From the NCBI GenBank assembly GCA_005281725.1, contig SSBO01000001.1, forward strand, positions 11,885,475 through 11,949,474: a DNA stretch of 64,000 bases. The letters are read 5' to 3'. Shown one piece after another: positions 14,201-27,111 of the stretch. The notes under the pieces were generated by a model, which had not been told where the DNA came from, did no database searches, and saw only the letters and a list, made by a program, of their open reading frames with translations. The position numbers were made by a program, and so were the translations under genes. The stretch comes from Wuchereria bancrofti. Its lineage: Eukaryota; Nematoda; Chromadorea; Rhabditida; Onchocercidae. The stretch's first letter is position 1. The number at the start of each line of letters is the position of its first letter.

Positions 14201-15696
14201 TAAAATGAGAAAACAAAAAATGTAATCTAACAATTAAAAGAAAAAAATGAATTTTTTTTTTTTTTTTTTATCTGAAAGAAAGAGAGAAATGATAATATGA
14301 ATAAAAATTACTGTGCACTAACAACAAGCGCATCATTTCGGACACTTTCACTTTTTGAATTTACAAACATAAGTGGTTGTGAATCATCGTGCAGTTGCTC
14401 AGAAGAATGCTTCTAAAAATATTAAATGTTAAAGAATTTTTCAATTTTTTTTTTTGACAATAATTAATTAGTAAACAATCTGGAAACTTTTTTTTTTTCG
14501 AAAAAAAGACAAAAATTTAATTTGTGCAAAAAAATTGATGAAATGAAAAATTTATCATTTTTTTTTTTCATGCATAGTCACAAATTATTGATGAAATCTT
14601 GAAACTTCAATTTAAATCGAAATTATTAACTAAGCTATAAGAGAAAATTTCTTATTACAAACAACAACGATTGATAATCAAATTTGTTTGATTTAATTTT
14701 TTATTTTTTCATCTCTATTTTTATTTTTTGTTGAAAACTTTTTTTTTTTGATTAATATAAGTCCATTTTAATGATTGCTGCAACATTAATAAAATGGAAA
14801 TTAAAAATCGAATATGCAACTTATCGATTTTGTTTTCTTTTTTCTTTCTCAATTGGACAATGAAATACAGAATAATTAATGAAAAAGTTCATAACAATCA
14901 CTCAAACTATTCATATTTTTGCTACTTTTTTTGACAAAAAAATTTTTAGCTTTAATGAAATGAAACAATATGAAGTAAAAAGTGAAAATGTTAAGAAAAA
15001 AATGTAAACAATTTTGAGAGTAAGTGAGAGGATTTTAGTAAAATTTAAATAAAAATAAATTTTAAATCACAAATGATAAGCAAAATTTGTTTCGGAAATT
15101 TTGTTAAAACTTTTTCAAATACTTCAGACAAATATCTCGAAAAATATTAAAACTGACAGTATGATAATTTAGGAAGATAAAACTGATAATATGATAATTT
15201 GAGATGATAAAAGAATTATGAGAATGATGGAATCACTAACTTCATTATATTTTTACCCATTTTGTCTTATAAAATACATTTGAAAAAAAAGAAAATTCAT
15301 TTTATAATCAATTTTGATTTCCGAAAGATTGTCAACTGCACACCGATAATGTCACATTGATTTCTTGAATTACAAAATTATTACCTTCTAAATTTCATAT
15401 TATTTCAATTAATGTTTGTTTATTTTTGTTATGTTATGCTAATTAAGTCTCAGATTACTTTAAGCTATTCAATTTTAATTAAATTTTACATACATCATTT
15501 CAAATTAGATACAAAATAATTCTCACTTTTACCATTATCGTTACTATATTTTAAAAATATACTGTGCATATTATTCTTATCACTTAACGAACTAAGTTTA
15601 CAAATTTTTAATTAGTAGAAAATTTAATAAATTAATTACCTGAGCATAGATGTCCAAAATAATACAAAATATTATCATACATGTTAGTGATAACAT
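8240..15696 (-). CDS. Unidentified secreted low-complexity protein, 14 exons
   Basis: Hand-built minus-strand model in phase at every junction: exons 15640-15696, 14312-14412, 14082-14161, 13818-13996, 11657-11828, 11138-11235, 10836-10940, 10578-10685, 10337-10462, 9851-10007, 9088-9267, 8674-8747, 8371-8498 and a terminal 8240-8246, about 523 aa. The first exon encodes only a signal peptide (MLSLTCMIIFCIILDIYAQ, likely cleaved after Ala18 or Gln19), so the product should enter the secretory pathway. The mature protein has no cysteine clusters or recognised domain. Exons 2-4 are Phe/Pro/Asn-rich, the middle is acidic and Glu/Lys/Thr-rich, and the C-terminal part is basic (RQAEDFRSRLLGMNGFGDII). 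The 3' end is uncertain: reading through the last donor gives a stop at 8262 instead. The donor at 10337 (AAAA|GTTGCT) is weak. Family not recognised. Confidence 0.7.
11829..13817 (-). other. Large (about 2 kb) intron of the secreted-protein gene
   Basis: Separates exons 4 and 5 (both junctions phase 0) and is much longer than its other introns. Extremely AT-rich. Open frames on both strands around 12.0-12.6 kb look like chance translations of low-complexity DNA. Confidence 0.6.
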
Positions 15697-16503
15697 TTCA
15701 TTCAAAAACCTTACAACACAAAAACACAATCGTTGTTATCCTTCGAAACTGAAATTTCATTATGGCAAAGTTTCATTGCATGTTTTAATCAAATCAAATT
15801 TATAATTAAATTTTTGATAAATTTTAGAATATAAGCAATGATAAATGATGGCATGATTACATGACTATGTGAGTAATTGAAGAATTATAAAGCAATAATT
15901 TTTTCTAATTTACTGCCATTTATTTACAATAAAATTATTTTCAAAGATTTGTTGTTGTTGTTGTTTATAGTTTAATGTTTACAAATATTATCAATCCTAT
16001 AATATCAAAATTGATGGCAAAATTTGTGGTGGACAAGTCAAGGATATGTTAGTTTTTGTTAGAAATGATGTGAGAACAATATTAGATGAAATTTAAATTT
16101 CACATCTTTGGTAATATGTGAATAATAGTTACAATAAAAAAAAAACAAATTTATTATTGCATTTCAATGGCTAAATAAAAATTAGCATGTATAAATGAAT
16201 ATGTAAAATAATTTAAAATAGTGAAAGGTTAATGATTAATGAGTGTTTCAATTCATATTTATTTAAATTAAATATAAAATAAGGTATCAATTTGGAAGTA
16301 AAATTAAAATTACTCAGCATATAAGTGAAAATGCTTAATTAAATAAAAATAATTGCCCTAAACAAGAAAAAAATTTTATTGTATAACAATTTTGAATTTC
16401 ATTATTTAGCATAATTTATTTTTTATTAAATTAGAATATTAGAGTGAAAATGGATGATAATTTAGTAATGATTATAAGATTATTTGATCATTAAAATTCT
16501 AAT

Positions 16504-16770
16504 ATTTAGAATTAATGGAAATATGATTAGATCGCGGCTATGTCATCAGAAAATGAAAAAGAAAACTAGAAGATGCGCCTTTGTCCACACTATACAACTA
16601 TATTCTATTGATGATAAATTTTACAGCACCGGCAGATTTGATGAGTTCTTCCTTCAATCGAAAAATCTGGAATCCAAACTACTACCGCCCCATCTACGCA
16701 TATATATTTCTTCAGCCAGTCTTTAATACAGGAAATGAAGAAATGATCAGTTTATGTTTGATAAACTGAT
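16504..16770 (+). CDS. Possible small coding region, unidentified
   Basis: An island with clearly higher G+C than its surroundings and open frames on the plus strand. One frame reads MIRSRLCHQKMKKKTRRCA... to about 16634. There a TTTTACAG sequence could act as an acceptor into a second open stretch (PADLMSSSFNRKIWNPNYY... then RPIYAYIFLQPVF) that ends at a TGA near 16768. The codons look used (CGC, TAC, CTT, CAG), but no start, signal peptide or family was recognised. It could be a fragment of a gene or a decayed copy. Confidence 0.25.
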
Positions 16771-19700
16771 TAAATTAGTGTTAATATATCTTATATCATT
16801 TCTTCTTGTGATAAAAGCAATGATAATTTTGAAGAGTAAAATTCAAATGTATAGATGAATTAAAAAGTTAGAAATTTTGTGTTTCTTCTAAAATAATCCA
16901 ATCATTATTTGTGTCGAATATTTAAATATGAATTGATACATAATTCTTTGTGATTTTTGTATTATTGAAATTTACTATTTGATATTAATTGATAATCTAA
17001 TTAATCATATTAGTTATCATTTCAATCTTTTTTTTTTTTTGCTTTTACAATTAAATGATTTACCTGTTGTTTGTCTTAAATTTACTTTAAAGTATAAAAA
17101 CTATTTCAAAAAAAAGTGTAAAAACGAGATTTTTTTTTTTTTTTTTTGAATTTGAAATGATATTACAAAGTGGCGTTAAATAAATCGTAAAGTTAATGGT
17201 GTATAGCATCAATGAATTGTTAAAAGAAGCACTATAGATTTGTGAAAGAATCTTTAAAAATAGAAGATAGAAGTGCAATGGTCGTATGTGTGATATTTGA
17301 AGCAATTTAAGAAAGCGAAATATTTCAAAGTGGTCACACAATAAACTGACCGATAATCAAAAAAAAAGCCGTCATGTTGTCTCTTCTTGTTCTATGCAAC
17401 AATAACGAATCATTTCTGATCGAATTGTGACAGATGACGAAAATAAATTGTATACGACAGATCAGCGTATTGGTGTTTGTTAAATGAACAAGAATTAAAA
17501 TTATAAAAGGAAAAAAAAAAGGTCACTATTTGACAAGAATAATTTTTCTAAAATTTTCAACGAAAATTCGTTTTTTATATTCGAAAATGTGTGCTCAATA
17601 AATTTAATAAAATGCATGAATGTATTTCTATCAAAAATTGATCAAAATTGCTCAAATTTAGACTACAACTTTTTATTTTCCTCATCCATCTATTTCATTC
17701 ATTATTTGACCTTTATTTTAATTCTTTTTTTTTTTATTACCTATCATTTTTCATCAAATTTTCTATGCTATAAAAAATGAAATAAACAAAAATTTATTTC
17801 TTCTTTATTGATACAATCTCTAAAAGGAACTGAAAGTATAATTACTTTCACATTAAAGAAGATGACAAAATGACAAATACATAACATAATGAAATTACAT
17901 TTCATTATCGTTGATTTGATTCATTGTAAATTCTTTCAATTATTTTAATTTCATTCATTTTATTATGAAATGATATTTGTATGATAAATTTTTATCCAAT
18001 TTATGCATATCGATCAAAATACGATCATTATTATAATTTATGATCAATGGAATAAAATGATCAAGTAGAGTAGAATGATCAAAAAATCATCACTGATCAA
18101 GCACAATATCTTCAAAATGTGTATGAAATTATTGAACAATAAAAAAGTTTTGATAACTTAAATTTATTTTTGTATGTATATATGATGCCAAATGAATTTC
18201 ACTCATTAATTATTAAACAAAAATTTGATTCAAGTTTTTCACAATTTAATTAATCGTTTAATTTTGAAGTTTGCAATTAAATTTGTTAATTTACAATTTC
18301 ATTCTCGTTAAAATTCCTAAAACACTTCTCATGCATGCTTTTATCAACGTACTATTGATAAATGAGCGTAATTGTCGCTTAAAATTATTGAGTTTAAATT
18401 GTCTAAAATCATAACAGATAATCACATTGATTAATTTACTGAGTTGTTTATTCACAAATACAGTTTCATTTGACATTATTAATTATCGTATAACATTATT
18501 AAATTATTAGTTAAATTAAGCATACAATAGTATCAATATTTAAACCATTAAAATTTATTAACATTAATTTGAAACAAATAATAAAAATAAAATCACGTTA
18601 ACCACGTTGATTACGTTATCGCAAAGATTATTCCAAGCTCGAATTTGAATTCTTCAATTGAATATTATAGCGTATATTTGAATTTTATCATTTTTTTTTT
18701 TTTTGTGTAATATTGTTCAACATATCATCCATTAAATAACGTTCCTGCAATTAATTAATTATCCAAAATGATTACAATGAATGCAATGGTAGAATACTGA
18801 CTTTGTCCTTTCCAATTGCTTAAATCGTTTTTTTTTTTTTTCATTTAGTTTGAAATTTAATCTAAGTTTGATTCAATTACAGTGTCACATTTATTGATAA
18901 TTCGCCTTAATTGTGCTTAATGTCAACAAGATTATTCTTTTTTTTTTTTTGTTGAAATTGAAACTATCACATATACTGTCAGTTTAATGAAGTAAATTTC
19001 ATTCAACTAATTTGTAAACTGTACCAAAGAGAGAGAAATGATTATTTATAAGAAATGCAATTTGCATTTTCTTTACATTTGTTTCTATTTTTGCTATTTA
19101 ATAATGGCTTGCGTGCAATTTTAGTTTCATCTTAGAAAGTACATTTTGATAAAAATCTCACGAAATGAGAACACTGAGACATTTTCTAATTCTATTTTAA
19201 TCATTCATCTAGAAATTAGATCATTAATTACTTTTTTTTTTCTCAAATGCATTGATTTGTGAGAAATTTATATTTTGTAATAAATAGTAGAGAGTACCTG
19301 AATGAATCAATAATTCTATTCTTAAGCATACTGTAGATTTTTCTTCAACAAAATAAATTTACATAAAGATATCAATCACAATAATCAAAGTTTCTTTTCT
19401 CGCATCAATTTATTCGCCTGGAATTGATATCCAATGAAATACAGTTCAATGAAATTTGTTCCTTTTATGGGATAAAAAATTAATTTAGACAAAGTAAATA
19501 TGTAAACAAACAAATAAATTAATGTGCATTATCAAAATTGATAGATGAACGCAACTGAGAAAGCAAAACCAAATAAGTAAGTTAAATTCAGTGTAAAATT
19601 TTCAAGCATTTATTCGCTAATCTTCTTAATTTATTATTTGAAAAGAATTTCTTACTACTTCCCAGTGATTTCTTTGCTAATCGAAAATATAACTAGACAG

Positions 19701-19780
19701 GAATTTCACTCTATAAATGAAGCATGTAATTAAACAAATAAGCAAAAAGAAAGCAAATTGATCATTAGAGAGAGGTATTA

Positions 19781-19820
19781 GAGAGAGACAGAGAGAGAAA
19801 GAGAAAGAGAGAGAGGAAGG
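19781..19820 (+). repeat. GA-rich microsatellite
   Basis: Imperfect (GA)n tract in intergenic DNA. Confidence 0.7.
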
Positions 19821-20235
19821 GAAAGGAATTAAAGTGGTAGATAAGATGATTGCTAAGAATGTTATAAGTCTTATAAGACTAATATACTAATAAGTATGCA
19901 AAAAAATACTTATTAAATACTAATAAGTATACAAAATTTGAAGCTAATAGTTTCATAAACAATGTATTAGTTTAAAAGTAAAAATAAAAGAGTTATTTGT
20001 GAAATACGAAATTAAGTTCAAAAATGAATAAGGACATATTTGAATGATCTAAAAGATTTGATAAGCCAAATCTATTTTGAAGTTTTGATTAAAATATGAC
20101 AATCTTTTCAGTTCCATTACTAAAACATATTAATGAAGTATGATTTTTCCAATTTAAATTATTTTCAATAGATTTTCCATCGAGAATTTCTCGATATTTT
20201 GGGAATGAGTTAAAGGCATTTAAGCTACAATTTAG

Positions 20236-23200
20236 TTAATAATACAAAATTACAAATAAGACAGCTACTATGGGCATTGTAAAAATTTTGAATGATATGG
20301 TTAAGTAGCAGAAAAATACTTTTTTCGAACTGAATGACAATAAATGTAAAGTAAAACAAGCAATAAATAAATGAATAAGGAGAAATATACTTACCCAAGA
20401 AAGAAAAACCAATACCATATATTAAATATAACAAAAAATGCTGGAAATATTATCGATGATATCTGAAATTATCTGAATTTCATTTCATATTTGTAATGAA
20501 AAAGTTGAAAATGATTGTATTTAGCTTAAAACTTACCCTATCTAATTTATTTGCTGTCCATATTGGACATTTTAAGCAAAATATCGAACAATTACACCTG
20601 AAAATTTTCAAAGAATTATGGATAGATTTTTTTTGTTGTTGCTGTATAAAGAAAAAATGATTTTTTAAAATTATCATAGTTTGAATTTTGAATAGTCGTA
20701 ACATCTCAGATGGTAATTTTTATTAATTAGTTAATTTTTAGTACATAAGATTCTAATAAGATATGCATTAAGTAAATTTAAATTTTTAAAATTATTAATT
20801 ATTTAAAACGAAAAGAAAAAAAACGAACCTAACTATAATAGTTGACCCATTTCGTCGCATATAACCCACCGCAGCAAGCTCTATCAATGATGCAAATATG
20901 AAAGCCATTGAACTTAAAATCCATACATCAATTGCTGAAATAAACATTTAAGCAGAAAAAAAAGAGGTAATGACAGGGAGGTAACTTTTCAACTTAAAAA
21001 TTAGCTTTTACATATTCTATGCTAATATAGATGAAACTTAACCTTTAACATCACTTGTTTTAGGCAAATTGCTTACAACAGATCCGAATTGAAATCTGAA
21101 ATAAGAATGGTAAAATTAAGTTAATAATAAATTTGCAAATAAATGTGTAAAATGTCTATTCATTGTTTGAAATACTTTTTCATTATTCAACTTTATTACT
21201 TATATCTATAAAAATAATACTTATTAATTTAACACTTATTTTCTTGACATTTTTCAAATTTTATTAGCAATATAATATGATTTTAATAGAAGAAAGGATA
21301 AACATTTTTATATTCTTACGTTAGAGCAAGAAGCGAATTCACACCAACTATTGTTCTTGAAGGAAGATTAGGCCCGACACAAAATGAAACCTGCAATAAT
21401 ATAAAACATATTTGCGTCTAGTAGTAAAATGTTGTATTTTCCTTTCAAACACACAAATAAATTGCATATTTTTTTTTTAAATTTGTGAATTTAAACATAA
21501 ATAAACCAAATGCAACATTGTTTCTCATGAAAGGATTAATTAAGGTAAAATAGAAATGGATCAAATATCTATGTACAAAGTTTGTTGATCAAGAGATAAG
21601 AAAAAAATTCATAAATAAATAAATAACTAATAAATACTATATAATAAAGTTAATAATAAATAAAGTAATAACTGATAAAATACTTGAGAGAAAGAAATAC
21701 GCTGCTATATTATAATATTTTTGTTGATATATAAGAGTATTTTCTTACTTAAAATTTTTTATTTCAATTTAAATAAAGTTCAAAATATTGTTAACCTACC
21801 CATGATATGAATACAGAGATATATGCAGGCACATAAACCTGGAATATTAAAACATATTTCGATATTTTTGTAAGTGTCAAGAATAATAAAAGTTATAAAA
21901 TCTAATTTTGTAACATTATAAGAAGTATTTCTCTTATTTGAGGTTTAGCAACAAGAAAAATTTAAATTCGTAAAAATTCCCATCAAAAAAACGTTAAAAC
22001 TTTTTACACATTCTCAAATTAAATCAAATTAAATAGCTATTATTTACAACCTGTAATATATAGAAACCATAAAGACGTTGAAATGTAAAAGTAGCAACTA
22101 ATTCATTCCACATTCCTGGTGGATATAACTGAAAATAGAAAATAATAACTTTTTCAATTGAACATTTAAAATAAACAATCATGTCATAGACGATAAGGAT
22201 TAGATGAAATTTTAAGGGCAGTCAAATTAATTTAAAAAAGACATTTTCTAATGTAAAATAAAAGATGACAAATAATTATTACATCATTCTTTATCTATTT
22301 ATTGGTAGAACTTAATTTAAATCAAAAAATGTGAAAATTTTTAGAAACCGATATAGAATGATCAAAGATTAACGAATATTGTCTAAATTTTTCTAAATAA
22401 ATTATTATAACTTACTCGTCTAACACTAGATGCTGTATAGTCAACGAGTACATAATCAGGTAATGTTACATTTTCTTTTAGAATTGTTATTGGTGGAGCT
22501 GTTTCTGTCCATTCCATTGCTACCTGAAATTATGAAAATTATATAAATTTTTTTTTTCTTAAATTTCATCTTTTACTTCATTTCACATTCAGAAGATTAT
22601 TTATATTGTTAAAATATTATCTTTCTTATAAATATAGAAAAAAATACGATTTTGAGAAAATAATTGCAAAAAATTTCAATAGAAAAAAAGAGTGGAAAAT
22701 TATACATTTCATTATTATTCTCAATTTGTCAAATAAATTAATTATTCATCAAACTTGTTATCAATATTTTAATCACTACTACAGCAGTGATCGATTGTTT
22801 TTTTCTCTTTTTTGTTTTTTTAAAGCAAGAATAAGAGGAAGAAAGAAAAAAACAAAGACCTGATCATAATTATGATTGAATGATTCGTAAAATAACATGC
22901 AACGTTGTTTATCAATTGGAAAAGTTCGTAAAGTATTAAAACAAGGACCTGTTAATTTAATCCTGGAAAATTTCAAATAGTAAATAATGTAAAATTTGCA
23001 TAAATTAATTCATCTATATCAATTAAAATTTTCATTGATTAAAAATACTAAAGAATTTCTTAACTTTGCTTAATGAATATCTATCATTTCATGCAAATAC
23101 ACAATCAATTTGTACAATTAATATTTAAAGTTAAATTTTTGAGAAGTTTTTTCAAATATTCATTTTTGCATCATACATTTGGTCAGTTTTATCAGTTAAA

Positions 23201-24806
23201 TTTTTTAATAATAAAAACATATCATTGTTACAATTCTTTTTTTCTGAAAACAAACCTGTAATTATGCCATACATTACCATCGCTATAAATTTGCAAGAAA
23301 ATATTACTGAAAGGACTACGATGGATTGAAGCATCTTTACTATTAACAAAACATGCATGAGGATTCCATATTTGTGGCAATATTTTACCACCATCTACCG
23401 ACATATTCCTGAATTATTAAATAATTTCAGTATTATCAAAAATAAATTCAAAACTTTTGCAAGTTGTAATTGGATTTCATTATTCTAGAAAATTCAAAAC
23501 TTAAATCAATTAAAATTACATGAAAGAAAGTAAATTTCAGTATTATCAGAAAACTTTTGCAAGTTGCAATTGGATTTTATTATTCTAAAAAATTCAAAAT
23601 TTGAAATCGATTGAAATTACATGAAAGAAAGTAATAGACTTATTTTTTCTTTTATAAATCTAATTATTGGAATATTATTTTAGAAATTACTTTTTGCATG
23701 GATTCATATGACTATATGCCAATGATGGATCAATCCATTTCTCTGTTACATAAATATCTAATTCAAATTCACTTGTTATTTCAATTATTTTTGAAATCTC
23801 CTGCACCCATATCTGAAAACATTGAAAGATTTTAATAATTAAGCTAAAAATAAAACAAATATTTAGTTTTCAAATTTTTTTTCAAATATTCAAACATCAT
23901 TGTCATTCATTTCTGTTGCAGTAATATGACTTTTATGAATAAGAAATACCTCAACGGAAACTTGTACATTACTTCCACCAGGTATTTTATGCTTGTCATA
24001 GTTCCGTAATAGTTCGGTAATGATCATTGCATCATTTGCGCATGTTTTATTCTTTTTAATTGGCCAACTCTCCACAATATCACTTCTTGTAATTTCGTTC
24101 TTATCACTAAATAATAATTTATCAAGCAATAATAATCACTAAACTGCCAATATAAAGTGATCTATTTTAAACAATAAAAATATTAAACAAATCTTTAAAT
24201 ATATTTAAAAATTATGTTGCATTATTTGATAAATTATATTGTGATATTATACTATCAAATTGTTAAATATATAACCAATTATATTTTATAAATGAATCTC
24301 AAAAAAAAAAATATTCAATAACATTTGAGAAATATTGCTTTTATAGAAACTAAATTTATATCATGTATGAGAATTTAGATCAATATGAAATTTTTCGTAG
24401 ATTAAAAAAAAATTCTAATTTTGTAATAATAATTTACTTACTAAACTTGATAAGCTAATATGAGTAAGTGAAATAAATCGATCTATTATTTCGTTAATCA
24501 ATTTAAGAATACTCCTAATTTTTGTATACAAAATGATGCAATAGTTTTGTTATGTAGTAAATTGCTTCACGTAACTGAAACGTTTGATAATAAAATGTTA
24601 AGAAAAAAGAAAGAAAGAAAAAAAGAGATAACAAAAATGATAATTTACGTATGATTCAGTGGCATTCCATATTTAACGTACTGTGCATGAATTTTTTGTC
24701 CAATGATAATTGTATAAGTGCATAATAATACTAATAATGTCATACATTTTGTATTCAAGAAATAATTAATTTTTGAACTGCTCGAAATTGATGCTTTTAT
24801 ATACAT
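20236..24806 (-). CDS. Cys-loop ligand-gated ion channel subunit (nematode LGC type)
   Basis: Pentameric neurotransmitter-gated channel subunit of the plasma membrane. Exons, all in phase: 24649-24806, 23950-24106, 23691-23812, 23256-23408, 22860-22962, 22416-22523, 22051-22128, 21800-21838, 21320-21390, 21043-21095, 20829-20934, 20537-20597, 20395-20462, 20236-20329; about 456 aa. A second methionine precedes a signal-like stretch ([15 protein letters not shown]). The Cys-loop is complete: C204-x13-C218 with FPIDKQRC. M1 is near 288-307, M2 313-335 ([16 protein letters not shown]), M3 351-373 and M4 405-425 ([13 protein letters not shown]). The M3-M4 loop is only about 32 residues. The M2 start has P-S-R where GABA/glycine-type anion channels usually have P-A-R, so anion permeability is plausible but not shown. 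Agonist unknown. An acceptor at 24822, 16 nt before ATG, suggests trans-splicing. The last exon, a hydrophobic tail, is the least certain. Confidence 0.9.
23423..23640. repeat. Two-copy tandem duplication in an LGIC intron
   Basis: Two roughly 105-bp units (about 23423-23532 and 23533-23640) share AATTTCAGTATTATCA, AAACTTTTGCAAGTTG and ACATGAAAGAAAGTAA in the same order. The second has a 10-bp deletion near its start. The pair lies in the intron between the third and fourth exons of the ion-channel gene. Confidence 0.8.
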
Positions 24807-25734
24807 ATAATAGAACTGGAAACTGAAAATATAATCATCATTATATCAAATTTTAGAAAGCAAAAAAAAAAAATTTTTTTTAAATCTTAAAAAGTAAGAA
24901 AAAATCATTTTTTTTCTTTTTTTGAGATCATATTCCATTGATTCTGAAACTGATACGACAAAATTATTTGACAAATTAAACAATTTTTCTGCCAAAAAAC
25001 ACTTATTTCATATTTTATCACTTTAATATATAATGCATATTGTACTGTGATAACAAAATATGCAAATTTTAACAGAACATAGTAATTAAAGTCAATTTTT
25101 ATTGAGATTTCAAAAATAATTTTTTTTTAAATAGTAAAAAGTAATGTAATGCTACCTATGCTAGTGTAAGGCACTCACCTGAAGATGAATTACATCGATA
25201 TTAGATAATTACAATGAAAAAAAAAAAAAAAAAACAGACAGTGTTTAAATTTAGTCAATTATTAAAGATCGATATAAATCAAAACCACTCCCTCTAATCA
25301 AAAAAGCTTCTCAGTAATACTATTTATCTAAATAAACAATTTCAGTTATTCATTGATTTAAAAATCAAAATGATCGTTTAAAAAAAAAAAACATTACTAT
25401 AATTCTAAACAAATATAACACATACATGTATATTCTTGCTACTCATCAATTACTTTAAAGCAATCGATTTTTCGTTTTTGAAAATTACCAAATTTAAAAA
25501 AAAAAAAAAACATTCCGAAAATTATTAAATTAAAAATGCGAAATTTTTACTTGCAAAAATAAAAAGAGAAAAATTTAATGAAGAAGTAAAAGAAATAATA
25601 TTACGACTAGTTCGAACAATCCATCAAGGAAATAAAAAACTTTTTCTTTGAAATGAATAAATAAAATGCAAACAACTGATGCAATATATAGAGTAACGAC
25701 TAGTAAGCATTAAAACATTCTATCTCTTACTTTT
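24807..25734. other. Upstream region of the ion-channel gene
   Basis: AT-rich with several poly-A/T runs and no supported exon beyond the short 5' leader (24807-24822). Likely holds the promoter of the minus-strand channel gene. Confidence 0.45.
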
Positions 25735-25865
25735 TCTATAGATGAAAGCTTTTCACCGTATTTAGTAATGAATGCATCTACAATTCCATCTCTGGATGCT
25801 AGTTTTGGAAATCGATCTGCTAAATCTCTATTATGCTCCCCCTTCAGCTTTCGGTAGTCACTTTT
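25735..25865 (-). CDS. Orphan coding-like exon, unidentified
   Basis: On the minus strand a 43-codon open stretch runs from DYRKLKGEHNRDLADRF through PKLASRDGIVDAFITKYGEK to SSIEK. It ends at a strong donor (AAA|GTAAGAG, G of the donor at 25731-25734). Base composition is distinctly less AT-rich than the neighbours. A stop lies just upstream, so a 3' splice site near 25865 would be needed. It cannot be joined in frame to the ion-channel first exon at 24822, whose leader needs two bases. It may be an exon of a separate or decayed gene. Exact edges are approximate. Confidence 0.35.
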
Positions 25866-27060
25866 TCAAAATCTAAATAATCTTTCTCATCTTCTCTCTT
25901 ATGTCCCCCCTCTCTCTCTCTCTTCTTTCTTTCCTCTCTTTTTTTTTCTCTTCATCGTTTTCTTTCATATGTAAACTACTAGAAAAAGACATTATTTACA
26001 TATAAATTTAAATATAATTTACATATAAATTTAAAAAATTCTTAAATTGTTTCCCTTATTAATATTTTAGTAATTAATATTATTATAGAATTGTAGATTT
26101 AATTGAAATGTAATGAAATTTAAATTTATGATGATAGAATTCTTCACAATTTATATACGTCTTGAAGTCTGCAAAAAAATGAGTTTCATTTGATTGCAAA
26201 ACAATATATCATGTTAGAGAGTGAGTGATTCGATTCTTATTAATTTAAGATAGCAAATGTTTCATTAAATCTTAATTCTCTTAAATTATTAAAAAAATTT
26301 CTTGAGAATAAAAAAACTGACTAGTATTTGAACAAAAATTTTTAAATCTACTCAAAAATTGTTAAAATTTTATTAAATTTTTGCTAGTATATTTCTTTGC
26401 AAAATAGTATTCGACAAACAATGAGCATTGATAGGAAATAAATTCGTATCATCTAGTTGTTATTACATAATTAAATTTCTTCATAGGATAGCATTTGAAG
26501 ACTATTGTACAGCTAATTAATATAGATAAGTTTGCAGCAGTTTCTGTGACAGTTTGAGAATAGATGTGCATGTAGTGAATAGAGTATTGCACAGGGATGA
26601 CTAAATAAGTATTGAAATGTTCATTATTAAAGTGGTTACATCATCAATTGTACCTCATTACAATATTTATTTGAATGCAATAGGAATAGCATTTGAATGT
26701 ATGTCTAAAGTATGTGATTTTAGGAATAATTCTTTTATAATTTTGTCAAGTAATTGCATTTACCTATTAAGCTGACAAATTCATTTATCTAATAAACAGT
26801 TCAATAGTGAATAATTTGTAATGAATCGTGTAACTATTCAAGTATAATTATTTACTTTTCAAGATATTTCATGATTTTTTTTTCATATCTAACAAAAAAA
26901 GTGGAATAATTGCAAGAATTGAATCACTTATTCTCTTAAAAGAAAATATATATATTGGTTTTGCGATGAAATAAAGCCCATTACTTTGCAGATATTAAAA
27001 TGTATATAAAAAATTATTACGGAATGTAAACTCTCATCTTAATACTTTCTCAACAATTCA
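25866..27060. other. AT-rich intergenic sequence
   Basis: Contains a pyrimidine-rich (CT)n tract at about 25905-25945. No supported gene. Confidence 0.5.
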
Positions 27061-27111
27061 ACAGAGTTGTAGTATGACGGTACATTACAGCGGCATAAAC
27101 CGTGACCGTAG

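Larger units (their letters stand above)
15697..20235. other. Intergenic region between two minus-strand genes
   Basis: Mostly AT-rich sequence without supported genes. It includes a (GTT)n run near 15950, a GC-richer coding-like island at about 16510-16770 (listed separately) and a GA-rich tract near 19781-19820. The promoter of the secreted-protein gene should lie at its left edge. Confidence 0.5.

Noticed and set aside
18291..18476. 61-aa minus-strand ORF (MSNETVFVNKQL...)
   Set aside because: Composition is slightly better than most, but there are no neighbours, splice sites or recognisable features to support it.
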